Positions 36,771-45,456 of a stretch of DNA of 64,000 nt are shown here, in pieces. The stretch is from Plantibacter sp. Leaf314. GTDB taxonomy: Bacteria > Actinomycetota > Actinomycetes > Actinomycetales > Microbacteriaceae. The stretch spans positions 947,437 through 1,011,436 of the forward strand of contig NZ_LMOB01000001.1 of NCBI RefSeq assembly GCF_001423185.1. Direction: 5' to 3'. Numbering within the stretch: position 1 is the stretch's first letter; the number at the start of each line of letters is the position of its first letter. The notes beneath the pieces were generated by a model, which worked only from the letters and a program-made list of their open reading frames with translations, did no database searches and was not told the origin of the DNA. A program made the position numbers and the translations under genes.

Positions 36771-38027
36771 TCAGTCGTCGACGATCTGCGGGTCGTAGCC
36801 CGCCTCACGGAGGGTCTGCACCACCAGGTCGCGGTGGTCGGGGCCGCGTGTCTCGATGCTGAGCTCGAGCTCGACGTCGCTGATCTGGAGTCCGTGGCCG
36901 TGCCGGGTGTGGAGCACCTCGATGACGTTGGCGTTCGCCTGCGCCACGAGTTCGGCCGTCCGCGCGAGCTGTCCGGGACGGTCGGGCAGTGGGATGCGGA
37001 GGGTCAGGTAGCGGTCAGAGGCGGCGAGCCCGTGGCTCACCACCCGCTGCAACAGGAGCGGGTCGATGTTCCCACCCGAGAGGATCGTGACCGTCGTCCC
37101 GGTCGGCTCGATCTTGCCGGCCAGGATCGCCGCGACCCCGGCCGCCCCGGCCGGCTCGACGACGAGTTTCGCGCGTTCGAGGAGGACGACGATCGCACGG
37201 GCCAGGTCGTCCTCGGAGACGGTGACGACCTCGTCGACGAGCGCGCTGATCATCTGGAAGTTCAACTCGCCGGGACGGGCCACGGCGATGCCGTCGGCGA
37301 TCGTCGGCTGCACGGTGATGGTCGTCGGCGTGCCCGCCTCCAGGGACACCGGGTACGCGGCGGCGTTGGCCGCCTGCACGCCGATCACCCGGATGGTGCG
37401 ACCTTCCAGGGCCGCCCGCTGCTTCATGACGCCGGCCACGCCGGAGATGAGGCCGCCGCCGCCGATCGGGACGATGACCGTCTCGACGTCGGGCACCTCC
37501 TCGAGGATCTCGAGGCCGAGCGTGCCCTGCCCCGTGATGACGTCGGGGTGGTCGAACGGCGGGATGAGGATCGCACCCGTCTCCGCGGCGAACTCGGCGG
37601 CGGCGATGAGCGGTTCGGCGACCGTGTGGCCGCGCAGGATGACGTGGGCACCGTAGTCGCGGGTGGCGGCGAGCTTGGGCAGCGGGACCCCGACCGGCAT
37701 GAAGATGGTCGCGGCGATGCCGAGCTCGCGCGCGGCGAATGCGACTCCCTGCGCGTGGTTGCCGGCGGAGGCCGCGACCACGCCCCGAGCGCGTTCCTCC
37801 GGCGTCAGGCTCGACATGCGGTTGTACGCGCCACGGATCTTGTAGGAGCCGGTGCGCTGGAGGTTCTCGCACTTCAGATGCACCGGGACGCCGAGGACGT
37901 CGGCGAGGTAGCGGGAGCTCTCCATCGGGGTGCGTTGGACGGTGCCGACGAGGGTGTCCCTGGCACGCTCGAACGCGGCGAGCGACGGGCCGGGGATCAC
38001 AGGTGCGGTGGTCGTTGAATCGGTCAT
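36771..38027 (-). CDS. ilvA: Threonine dehydratase with ACT domain
   Basis: 418 residues from ATG 38027. PLP-dependent deaminase converting threonine to 2-oxobutyrate. The PLP lysine is Lys63 in ENLQRTGSYKIRGAYN. The phosphate-binding loop is PIGGGGLISGVAG and serine/glycine motifs include AASAGNHAQGVA. The C-terminal ACT-like domain (about 330-418, RYLTLRIPLPDRPGQLARTA) is of the single-ACT type found in catabolic or short biosynthetic forms. It could serve isoleucine synthesis or threonine catabolism; no ilv genes are adjacent. Its start overlaps the upstream AI-2E gene stop (ATGA). Confidence 0.93.
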   Translation of the reverse strand: MTDSTTTAPVIPGPSLAAFERARDTLVGTVQRTPMESSRYLADVLGVPVHLKCENLQRTGSYKIRGAYNRMSSLTPEERARGVVAASAGNHAQGVAFAARELGIAATIFMPVGVPLPKLAATRDYGAHVILRGHTVAEPLIAAAEFAAETGAILIPPFDHPDVITGQGTLGLEILEEVPDVETVIVPIGGGGLISGVAGVMKQRAALEGRTIRVIGVQAANAAAYPVSLEAGTPTTITVQPTIADGIAVARPGELNFQMISALVDEVVTVSEDDLARAIVVLLERAKLVVEPAGAAGVAAILAGKIEPTGTTVTILSGGNIDPLLLQRVVSHGLAASDRYLTLRIPLPDRPGQLARTAELVAQANANVIEVLHTRHGHGLQISDVELELSIETRGPDHRDLVVQTLREAGYDPQIVDD

Positions 38028-39346
38028 GGTGTGCGGGGTCCTGGACTTTCTGGGGACGGGGTCGCTGGGAGGTCGTCGCTGGGGTGCTGGGGCTCCTGAT
38101 CGGCTGGGCGATCCTTGGGCTCGTGGGACGAGCGGGAGCCCGGACGGATTCGCCTGGGGCTCGGGACGGTCTGCCAGATGGCGCCGTCGGCGTCCGGCTC
38201 CGGTGGAGCGGTGCCGCCGGTCCGCCAGGTGCCGCTGGCGATGGTGTGGACCATCACGTTGATCACGGCCACCACGGGTACGGCGAACAACGCGCCGGGG
38301 ATGCCCGCGACGAGCGTGCCGCCGGCCACCGCGAGCACCACGGCCAGGGGGTGCACCTTCACCGCGGTGCCCATGATCAGTGGCTGGAGGACATGCCCTT
38401 CGAGCTGCTGCACGAGGAGGACGACACCCAGCATCAGCAGGGCGATCAACGGTCCGTTGTAGACGAGTGCGAGGAACACCGCGACGGCCCCGGTGACGAC
38501 GGCGCCGACGATCGGCACGAACGAACCCAGGAAGACGAGCACGGCGACCGGGATGGCGAGGGGGACCCCGAGGATGAACGCGCCGAGGCCGATGCCGACC
38601 GCGTCGATCGAGGCCACGAGGATCTGCGTGCGCACGTAGTTGCCGAGCGTCCGCCAGCCCGCGCGGCCCGCGCTGTCGACGGCGGGACGTGCCCGCTGCG
38701 GGAAGACGCGTACCGTCCAGCGCCAGATCGTCCGACCGTCGATGAGCATGAACAGCAGGCAGAAGAGGGTCAGGAAGACGCCCGTGGCGACGTGGCCGAG
38801 CGTCGAACCGATCGACAGCGCGCCGGAGAGGAGCACCTGGCCGTCCTGTTGGAGCGAGTCGAAGGCCTGGGCGATGAAGTCGTTGAGCTGCGCCTCGGTC
38901 ACGTGCAACGGACTGGCGAGCAGGAAGGCCTTGAAGTCGCCGTAGGCGGTCATGGTGCGGGCCTGCACGGAAGCGAACTGCGAGGTGATCTGCGAGATGG
39001 CGAGGAAGATCAGTCCGCTGACCACGGAGAGCGTGCCGACCATCGCGAGCGCGATGGCGAGGCCCTTCGGCCAGCGATGCCGCACCAGGACGTCGACGAC
39101 GGGCTTCAGCAGCGCCGAGACGAGGACGGCGATGAGCAGCGGGATGACGATGAGGCGGAGCTGCACGACGAGGAAGACGAGCAGTGCGACGACCGCGGCG
39201 ACCAGGAGGATCCGCCAGGACCATGCTGCGGCCACGCGCATGCCGCGCGGAACACTGCTCGAGCCGCTCAGCTCGGGTTCGCGCACGGGCGTTGTCGCTT
39301 CGGGAAGGAAACGTCCCCACCAGGTCTTCGGAGTGTCGTCCGCCAT
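38024..39346 (-). CDS. AI-2E / PerM family membrane transporter
   Basis: 440 residues with about eight transmembrane helices (first pair IVLVAAVVALLVFLVVQLRL-type and LLIAVLVSALLKPVV). The family core FLTLFCLLFMLIDG, PLAIPVAVLVFLGSFVPIVG and LEGHVLQPLIMGTAVKVHP is the AI-2E exporter signature. Substrates differ among family members and AI-2 transport should not be assumed. The C-terminal about 75 residues are charged and disordered. It is cotranscribed with ilvA. Confidence 0.9.
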   Translation of the reverse strand: MADDTPKTWWGRFLPEATTPVREPELSGSSSVPRGMRVAAAWSWRILLVAAVVALLVFLVVQLRLIVIPLLIAVLVSALLKPVVDVLVRHRWPKGLAIALAMVGTLSVVSGLIFLAISQITSQFASVQARTMTAYGDFKAFLLASPLHVTEAQLNDFIAQAFDSLQQDGQVLLSGALSIGSTLGHVATGVFLTLFCLLFMLIDGRTIWRWTVRVFPQRARPAVDSAGRAGWRTLGNYVRTQILVASIDAVGIGLGAFILGVPLAIPVAVLVFLGSFVPIVGAVVTGAVAVFLALVYNGPLIALLMLGVVLLVQQLEGHVLQPLIMGTAVKVHPLAVVLAVAGGTLVAGIPGALFAVPVVAVINVMVHTIASGTWRTGGTAPPEPDADGAIWQTVPSPRRIRPGSRSSHEPKDRPADQEPQHPSDDLPATPSPESPGPRTP

Positions 39347-39453
39347 TGCTCAAGTGTAGGGCTGGCACATGCCTGTCCGAGCATGCGGATGACGGGCTCT
39401 GTGCCCTCGTCGTGGGCCGCCCGGGTGTCGGCGGCCGGTGCTAGCGTCGGGCC

Positions 39454-40728
39454 GTGCCCGCTCCCCTCTCCCCTGCTCTCGCCCGACGGATCGCACTCGG
39501 TGCGCAAGGCCTCGGCGGGCCACCGCGCACGTCCCCGGCCGGGACCCGCACGCTCCGCTCCACGATCGACCGACTCGGCCTCCTGCAGATCGACTCCGTC
39601 AACGTCTTCGAGCGCAGTCACTACCTCCCGCTCTTCGCGCGGCTGGGCGGGTACGACAAGGCCCTCCTCGACCGCCTGACCCTCGCGGCCGACTCGCCCT
39701 ATCTGGAGTACTGGGCGCACGAGGCGGCGTTCATCCCCCGCGAGTCGTGGCCGTTGTTCCGTTGGCGGATGGAGGCGAACCGCGCGAAGCATGCGGGCGA
39801 CGACACCACCTGGGCGAGCCAGAACCCGGAGATGTTGGACTGGGTGCGAGCCCTGCTGCGCGCCGAGGGGCCGTTGAAGGCGAGCGAGATCGAACACGAC
39901 GCGAACGTCCGACGCGGACCCTGGTGGGGATGGTCCGACGTGAAGCGGGCGTTGGAGGTGCTGTTCCTCTACGGCGAGGTCGTCACGGCCGGTCGCGATC
40001 GATTCGAGCGCCGGTACGCGCTCGCCGAGCAGGTGCTGCCGCAGCACCTCCTCGACGTGGACGTCGCCCGGCCCGACGCGATCCGCGCGCTCGTCGAACA
40101 GGCCGCGGCGGCGCAGGGCGTCGCGACCCTCGCCGACCTGGCGGACTACTTCCGGATCAAGCCGCAGACCGCGGTCCGCCTTGCGGTCGACGAGCTCGTG
40201 GACGTCGGCGTCCTCGAGCCGGTCTCCGTCGCCGGTTGGGAACGACGCGGCGGGCCGCAGGAGGCCTGGATCCACCGCGACGCCCGACGACCGCGACGCA
40301 TCGAGGGGGCTGCGCTCCTCAGCCCGTTCGACCCGGTCGTCTGGTTCCGCGAACGCGCACTGAGGATGTTCGGACTCCACTACCGGATCGAGATCTACAC
40401 GCCGGAGCCCAAGCGCGTCTACGGGTACTACGTCCTGCCGGTCCTGATCGACGGCGAGATCGTCGCGCGCGTCGATCTGAAGAGCGACCGCCAGGCGGGG
40501 GTCCTCCGTGTCCAGTCCGCGTGGTTCGAGCGTGGGCATGAGGATGACGTCGCCCGGGGGCTCCGTCCCATCGCCGACGACGCGATCGCGGGGCGCCTCG
40601 CGGGGTTGCTCGAGCAGACGGCCCACTGGCAGGGACTCGACGCCGTGGTCGTCGTCGATCGAGGGACGCTCGCGGCTCCCCTGGCCCATGCGGTCGGCAC
40701 CACGCTCGTCTCCCGTCCACCCGCGTAG
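39454..40728 (+). CDS. YcaQ-like winged-helix DNA glycosylase
   Basis: 424 residues of the HTH_42 / YcaQ family. The catalytic QxD motif is GLLQIDSVNVFERSHYLPL (Gln45-Asp47). Further family stretches are SPYLEYWAHEAAFIPRESW, RRGPWWGWSDVKRALEVLF and SPFDPVVWFRERALRMFG. Characterised members unhook DNA interstrand crosslinks or remove alkylated bases (AlkX/AlkZ). The start GTG 39454 gives the expected length. It is a single gene, followed by a 109-base gap. Confidence 0.88.
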   Translation: MPAPLSPALARRIALGAQGLGGPPRTSPAGTRTLRSTIDRLGLLQIDSVNVFERSHYLPLFARLGGYDKALLDRLTLAADSPYLEYWAHEAAFIPRESWPLFRWRMEANRAKHAGDDTTWASQNPEMLDWVRALLRAEGPLKASEIEHDANVRRGPWWGWSDVKRALEVLFLYGEVVTAGRDRFERRYALAEQVLPQHLLDVDVARPDAIRALVEQAAAAQGVATLADLADYFRIKPQTAVRLAVDELVDVGVLEPVSVAGWERRGGPQEAWIHRDARRPRRIEGAALLSPFDPVVWFRERALRMFGLHYRIEIYTPEPKRVYGYYVLPVLIDGEIVARVDLKSDRQAGVLRVQSAWFERGHEDDVARGLRPIADDAIAGRLAGLLEQTAHWQGLDAVVVVDRGTLAAPLAHAVGTTLVSRPPA

Positions 40729-40837
40729 GCATGGGCACTACTCCCCATGCTCAGGGGGCGCAATCACTCTCAGGGGATGCACACCGACTGCTAAGTTGAT
40801 GAGCACCTTCATGGTCCGAAACGAGGGGAACCCGCCC

Positions 40838-42388
40838 ATGAGCAACGACGACACCACACCCGCACAACCCGGCCGACCGAACCCGGACGAGCAGCCGAAC
40901 CAGCCGTACCAGGGGCAGCAGCAGCAGTCCCCGTACCAGCAGGGTCAGCAGCCGTCCGACAACCCGTACCAGTCGGGCCAGCAGCAGACGCCGAACCCCT
41001 ACCAGCAGGGCCAGCAGATGCCGCAGAACCCCTACCAGTCGGGCCAGCAGCAGACGCCGAACCAGGCACCTCCGGCTCCGTACGGCCAGCAGCCGACCGG
41101 CGGCCACAACCCGTACCAGCAGGGCCAGCAGCAGACCGGCGCGCAGAACCCGTACCAGCAGGGCCAGCAGGGCCAGCAGGGCCAGCAGCCGAACGGCCAG
41201 TACGCGACGGCGCAGAACCCCTACGCGACGGGCGCGCCCAAGCAGCCGATGGATCCGAAGCAGAAGAAGCGGATCATCATGTGGTCGTCGATCGCCGGTG
41301 GAGCGCTCGTCCTCATCGCAGCGGCAGCCATCACGATCGGTGTCTTGAACACCACGGCCTTCGGACCGCAGGCGAAGGTCGAGGAGTACCTCAAGGCCAT
41401 CGCCGCGGGTGACGCCAAGCTCGCCAACAGCCTCGTGGCCCCCGACCCCTCGATCGTCGGCAGCACGGACGACGCCACGGCGGAGCCCGAAGCCACGAAG
41501 GAACCTGAAGCCACCCCCGACCCCGACGAGTCGGCAGCCCCCGACGATGACGCTGACGCTGACGCCGATGCTGCAGCTCCCACCGCGGTGAAGCCGACGG
41601 CGCTGCTCACGAACGAGGTCCTCAAGGCCGCGGACGAGCGCATCAAGGACCCGAAGGTCGGCCGCGTCTACAACCGCAACGGCGAGGCTCGCGTGCAGGT
41701 CACGTACGAGCTCGGCGGCAAGAAGTACGAGGACACGGTCACGCTCGAGAGCGAAGGCAAGCAGTTCCTGTTCTTCGACCAGTGGAAGCTCGCGAGCTCG
41801 CTCGTCGGCAGCATCAGCGTGTACACCGGTCTCGGCGGCACCGCGTTCAGCGTCAACGGCGTCAACTTCGACGGTGCGGCTGACGCAAGCCTCTTCGCTT
41901 ACCCGGCCGTGTACACGATCGCGCCGCCGGAGAGCAAGTTCCTGCAGGGCGACGCGCAGACCATCACCCTGACCTCGTACACCGCCGGCGAAGGTTCGGC
42001 CTTCGTCGACATCGACGTGACGGCCACGGAGGCGCTCACCACCGAGGTGACCAAGCAGGTCGTCGCCATGATCGAGAAGTGCCTCGGCGCGACCACGCTC
42101 GACACCGAGTGCGGTGTCATGCCCGACTGGCAGCAGAAGCAGTTCTCGAGCGTCGGTCCGGTCACGTGGACGCTCACCTCTCCCCCGACCGTCGAGGTCG
42201 ATGAGAGCGGTTCGTACTTCTACACCTCGGACGGCCGCATCGACGGCTCGTTCGACGCCTCCTGGTACGGTAGCGCCGTCACCGGGCAGCAGGTGTGGGA
42301 CACGTACCTGAACTTCCCGGGCAAGATCACGATCGACGCCGATGACAAGGTCACGGTGACGTTCGACTCCGACGAGCAGACCGAATAA
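40838..42388 (+). CDS. Glutamine-rich repeat membrane protein, function unknown
   Basis: 516 residues from ATG 40838 (GAGGGGAA upstream). Residues 20-131 are a low-complexity cytoplasmic segment made of NPYQxGQQ-like repeats. A single transmembrane helix follows (about 146-170, after KQKKRII), then an acidic Glu/Asp/Ala linker (about 200-235) and an extracytoplasmic domain of about 280 residues with a cysteine pair (KCLGATTLDTECG) in two similar beta-rich halves. It resembles the widely distributed actinobacterial proteins with disordered Q/P-rich N-termini and a periplasmic DUF, some tied to cell envelope functions. I do not recognise a specific function. A strong terminator follows. Confidence 0.85.
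   Translation: MSNDDTTPAQPGRPNPDEQPNQPYQGQQQQSPYQQGQQPSDNPYQSGQQQTPNPYQQGQQMPQNPYQSGQQQTPNQAPPAPYGQQPTGGHNPYQQGQQQTGAQNPYQQGQQGQQGQQPNGQYATAQNPYATGAPKQPMDPKQKKRIIMWSSIAGGALVLIAAAAITIGVLNTTAFGPQAKVEEYLKAIAAGDAKLANSLVAPDPSIVGSTDDATAEPEATKEPEATPDPDESAAPDDDADADADAAAPTAVKPTALLTNEVLKAADERIKDPKVGRVYNRNGEARVQVTYELGGKKYEDTVTLESEGKQFLFFDQWKLASSLVGSISVYTGLGGTAFSVNGVNFDGAADASLFAYPAVYTIAPPESKFLQGDAQTITLTSYTAGEGSAFVDIDVTATEALTTEVTKQVVAMIEKCLGATTLDTECGVMPDWQQKQFSSVGPVTWTLTSPPTVEVDESGSYFYTSDGRIDGSFDASWYGSAVTGQQVWDTYLNFPGKITIDADDKVTVTFDSDEQTE
40895..41230 (+). repeat. NPYQxGQQ low-complexity tandem repeat coding region
   Basis: Encodes six NPY motifs (DNPYQSGQQ, PNPYQQGQQ, QNPYQSGQQ, HNPYQQGQQ, QNPYQQGQQ, QNPYATG) plus related QPYQGQQ, SPYQQGQQ and APYGQQ units, joined by GQQGQQGQQ. 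The DNA shows recurrent CAGCAG/CAGGGCCAG blocks that could slip. Confidence 0.9.
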
Positions 42389-42406
42389 CGGTCCTCGCCT
42401 GAACGC

Positions 42407-42442
42407 CGAATGGGGCGGCACCTCCGGGTGTCGCCCCATTCG
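42407..42442. terminator. Terminator after the Q-rich repeat gene
   Basis: CGAATGGGGCGGCACC pairs with GGTGTCGCCCCATTCG over a 4-base loop; 16 pairs with one G-U. It lies between converging genes. Confidence 0.8.
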
Positions 42443-42543
42443 TGTGTCCCGGTTCGAAACCCTGACCGGTCCAGACCGCGCCGACAGGAACCAGACGGTG
42501 CCCGCGAGAAACCCTCGGTGCCCCCGCGAACCCGACCTGCCCG

Positions 42544-43428
42544 TTAGAACCCGTCGCCGATGGTGCTGAGTCGCTTGATGCGCTCGACGAGCGGCGGGTG
42601 CGTGCTGAAGAGTCGGGCCACGGCCCCTGGCTTCAGCGGGTCGGCGATCCACAGGTGCGCCATGGACGAGTTCTGCTTCGCCATGGGTCGACCGTAGGCG
42701 GCCAGCTTGCCGAGCGCACTCGCGAGGGCCTCCGGGTGGCGGGTGGTGAGCGCGCCCGTCGCATCCGCGAGGTACTCGCGCTGCCGCGAGATGGACAACT
42801 GGACGAGCGTCGCGAGCAATGGCGCCACCAGCATGGCGACGATCCCGATGACGAGCATGACGGGGTTGCCGCCGTTGTTGTTGTTGCGGTTGCCGCCGCC
42901 CCAGATCGTCATCCGGAGGAGCATGTCCGAGAGGAACCCGATCGCGACCACGAGCCCGAAGACGACCATCGAGACGCGGATGTCGTAGTTGCGGACGTGG
43001 CCGAGTTCGTGCGCCATGACGCCCTCGAGCTCAGCGTCGTTGAGGATCTCGAGGAGGCCGGTGGTCGCGGCCACCATGGCGTGCTCCGGATCGCGTCCCG
43101 TCGCGAAGGCGTTCGGCGCCGGATCGACGATGAGGTAGACCTCGGGCATCGGTGTACCGGTGGTGATCGCGAGGTTCTCGACGATGCGGTACAGACGCGG
43201 GTGGTCGGCGAGCTCGATGCGTTGCGCGCCCGTCATCGCGATCGCCTGGCGGCCGGCGAAGAAGTACTGGATACAGGCGTACACGACGGCGACGACTAGG
43301 ACGATGATCGTGATCGTGAGGTTCTGGTACAGGTATCCGGCCAGCCACCCGAGCCCGCCGATGATCGCCAGGAAGACGATGAAGATCAGGACGGTGTTGC
43401 GCTTGTTCCGCGCGATCGCTCGGTACAC
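42544..43428 (-). CDS. htpX: Zinc metalloprotease HtpX
   Basis: 294-residue M48 membrane protease. The HExxH zinc motif is His140-Glu141...His144 in MAHELGHVRNYD. The downstream Glu ligand region is SRQREYLADATGA. Two N-terminal transmembrane helices (FIVFLAIIGGLGWLAGY and IIVLVVAVVYACIQYF) and two more after the HExxH are present, with a short Gly/Asn-rich loop. It degrades misfolded membrane proteins. LemA is encoded 18 bases upstream in the same operon, an arrangement known elsewhere. Confidence 0.95.
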   Translation of the reverse strand: MYRAIARNKRNTVLIFIVFLAIIGGLGWLAGYLYQNLTITIIVLVVAVVYACIQYFFAGRQAIAMTGAQRIELADHPRLYRIVENLAITTGTPMPEVYLIVDPAPNAFATGRDPEHAMVAATTGLLEILNDAELEGVMAHELGHVRNYDIRVSMVVFGLVVAIGFLSDMLLRMTIWGGGNRNNNNGGNPVMLVIGIVAMLVAPLLATLVQLSISRQREYLADATGALTTRHPEALASALGKLAAYGRPMAKQNSSMAHLWIADPLKPGAVARLFSTHPPLVERIKRLSTIGDGF

Positions 43429-43446
43429 CGGACGGCGCTCAGGCGA

Positions 43447-44013
43447 TCAGAACTGGACGCGCGGCGGTTCGGCGATCGCCGCGTTGTCGGTGACCTCGAA
43501 GAAGTCGCTCTCGGAGAAGCCGAGCCCCTTGGCGAAGAGGTTGTTCGGGAACACCTTGATCTTCGTGTTGAGCTCCCGGACGCCTCCGTTGTAGAAGCGA
43601 CGCGAGGCCTGGATCTTGTCCTCGGTGTCGACGATCTCCGACTGCAGCTGCAGGAAGTTCTGGCTCGCCTGCAACTGCGGGTAGGCCTCGGCGACGGCGA
43701 AGATGCTCTTGAGCGCCTGCTGCATGTGCGTCTCAGCCTCGCTCACCGCGGCCGGCCCCTGGGCGGTCAACGTCTCGGCACGGGCCTTCGTCACGTTCTC
43801 GAACACCGCCTTCTCGTGGGCGGCGTAGCCCTTCACCGCCTCGATGAGGTTCGGGATGAGGTCGGCGCGGCGCTTCAGCTGCACCGTGATGTCGCTCCAA
43901 GCCTCCTCGACGCGGACGTTCAGCGTCACGAGCGAGTTGTACGTCACCCAGAAGTAGATGCCGACGATGACGACCAGGGCGACGACGATGAGGACTGGGA
44001 TCAGCCATTCCAT
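43447..44013 (-). CDS. lemA: LemA family protein
   Basis: 188 residues with an N-terminal transmembrane helix (LIPVLIVVALVVIVGIYFWV) and a long helical LemA domain (NVRVEEAWSDITVQLKRRADLIPNL, AYPQLQASQNFLQLQSE, RRFYNGGVRELNTKIKVFP). The segment YNGGVRELNTKI is diagnostic. The exact function is unknown; LemA often pairs with HtpX, as here. A stretch of 132 bases separates it from the next gene upstream, with GGAGCC before its ATG. Confidence 0.93.
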   Translation of the reverse strand: MEWLIPVLIVVALVVIVGIYFWVTYNSLVTLNVRVEEAWSDITVQLKRRADLIPNLIEAVKGYAAHEKAVFENVTKARAETLTAQGPAAVSEAETHMQQALKSIFAVAEAYPQLQASQNFLQLQSEIVDTEDKIQASRRFYNGGVRELNTKIKVFPNNLFAKGLGFSESDFFEVTDNAAIAEPPRVQF

Positions 44014-44145
44014 GAGGATGGGCTCCTTGCGAATCGATGGAGAGCGGGTGTGTCTATTCTATCCGCGAGGCGCGGCAACCCTTGGGGACTTCGCAGGAAG
44101 CACGCAGCCGCCATGCAGCCAGCGCCTGCGGGCCCCGCTCCGGCG

Positions 44146-45456
44146 TCACTCGCCGAGGACGCGCGTGAGGTACGGGTTGCCGAACACCCGGCCCGGGTCG
44201 AGACGGTCGCGAAGGGCGAGGAAGTCGTCGAAATGCGGGTACACGCCCCGGAGGGACGAGGCGTCGCGAGCATGCAGCTTGCCCCAGTGCGGCCGACCCC
44301 CGAGCTCCGTCATGATCGCCTCCACGGCCCGGAAGTACTCCCCCGGATCCTCGCGGAAGAACCGGTGGACGGCGACATAGCCGGTCGCCCGGCCCGAGGC
44401 CGTGGACAGCCAGAGTTCGTCGGATGCCGCGACCCGCACCTCGATCGGGAACGAGATCCGCCACCCGCGTTCCTCGATGAGGGCTCGAACCCTCGCGAAG
44501 GCGGTCGGCAGCTGCTCGAGCGGGACGGCGTACTCCATTTCGACGAACCGCACCGTCCTGCTGGTCGTGAACACCGCCGTCGACCGGTCGACGAACTCCC
44601 GATCACCGACGAGCCGGTCGGCGAGTCGATTCACCCCCGGGACGATGGCGGGCGCCACGGTGCCGACGTTGCAGAGCACGCGGTACACCCCGTTCGCGAG
44701 CAGGGTGTCGTCGACCCACCGCTCGAGCGGCCGGAGTGGGCGCACCGCGGAATCACCCGGGAGTCGCACGTTCGTCTTCGTGAGGGCGGTCCCGGTGTGC
44801 GGGAACCAGTAGAACTCGAAGTGGTCGACGGCGGCGGCCCGAGCGAGCAACTCCGACAGCAGCCCGTCCAGCGGCTCGGGTCGCTCGACGGCATGCAGCA
44901 CGAAAGCGGGGACGCACTGCAGGGTGACCTCGACCAGGATGCCCAGCGCTCCGAGACCGAGCGCCAGCGCCGGCAGCAGCGCGGTCTCCTGCTCGTCGTC
45001 GGCGGTCAGCAGCTCGCCGTCGGCGGTCACCAGTACCACGCCGACGACCTGCGTGGCGATCCCGCCGAAGGCCGATCCCGTCCCGTGCGTCCCCGTGGAG
45101 ATCGCGCCGGCGATGGACTGCCGGTCGATGTCGCCGAGGTTGGGCATCGCGAGCCCGTAGGGTTCGAGCAGCCGCGGGACGTCGTGGAGGCGGGTCCCCG
45201 CCAGCAGGGTCACGCGGCCTCGCTCCCGGTCGACCCGCACCACCCCGGACAACGCGTCGAGTTCGAGCAGCACCCCGGGTGCCACGGCGATCCCGGTGAA
45301 ACTGTGACCCGCACCGACGGCTTTGATCGGCAGGCCGGCACCGGCTGCCGCACGAATGAGGCGCTGCACCTCGACGATCGACGCCGGGCGTTCGACGCGC
45401 ACCGGCCGCACCCGTTCGGTGCGCGCCCAGTTCGTCCACACACTCCGACCGCGCAT
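44146..45456 (-). CDS. FAD-dependent sugar-1,4-lactone oxidase family protein
   Basis: 436 residues. An N-terminal PCMH-type FAD-binding domain (about 15-180, AVGAGHSFTGIAVAPGVLLEL and GDIDRQSIAGAISTGTHGTG) is followed by a C-terminal domain of the D-arabinono-1,4-lactone oxidase/gulonolactone oxidase family (PIEVRVAASDELWLSTASGR, YPHFDDFLALRDRLDPGRVF, near the end). The natural substrate is unknown; in actinobacteria such enzymes oxidise alditols or aldonolactones. The gene begins one base before the end of the PLP gene and is third in the MFS-PLP-FAD operon. Confidence 0.9.
   Translation of the reverse strand: MRGRSVWTNWARTERVRPVRVERPASIVEVQRLIRAAAGAGLPIKAVGAGHSFTGIAVAPGVLLELDALSGVVRVDRERGRVTLLAGTRLHDVPRLLEPYGLAMPNLGDIDRQSIAGAISTGTHGTGSAFGGIATQVVGVVLVTADGELLTADDEQETALLPALALGLGALGILVEVTLQCVPAFVLHAVERPEPLDGLLSELLARAAAVDHFEFYWFPHTGTALTKTNVRLPGDSAVRPLRPLERWVDDTLLANGVYRVLCNVGTVAPAIVPGVNRLADRLVGDREFVDRSTAVFTTSRTVRFVEMEYAVPLEQLPTAFARVRALIEERGWRISFPIEVRVAASDELWLSTASGRATGYVAVHRFFREDPGEYFRAVEAIMTELGGRPHWGKLHARDASSLRGVYPHFDDFLALRDRLDPGRVFGNPYLTRVLGE

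Noticed and set aside
40895..41230. CRISPR array suggested by recurrent CAG-rich units
   Set aside because: The units are in frame, of irregular spacing and code for NPYQxGQQ protein repeats; no spacers or cas genes.
40751..42652. Very long minus-strand reading frame opposite the Q-rich gene
   Set aside because: Leu/Val/Arg repeats arise from reverse translation of CAG-rich repeats; the plus strand has a normal membrane protein with ribosome binding site.
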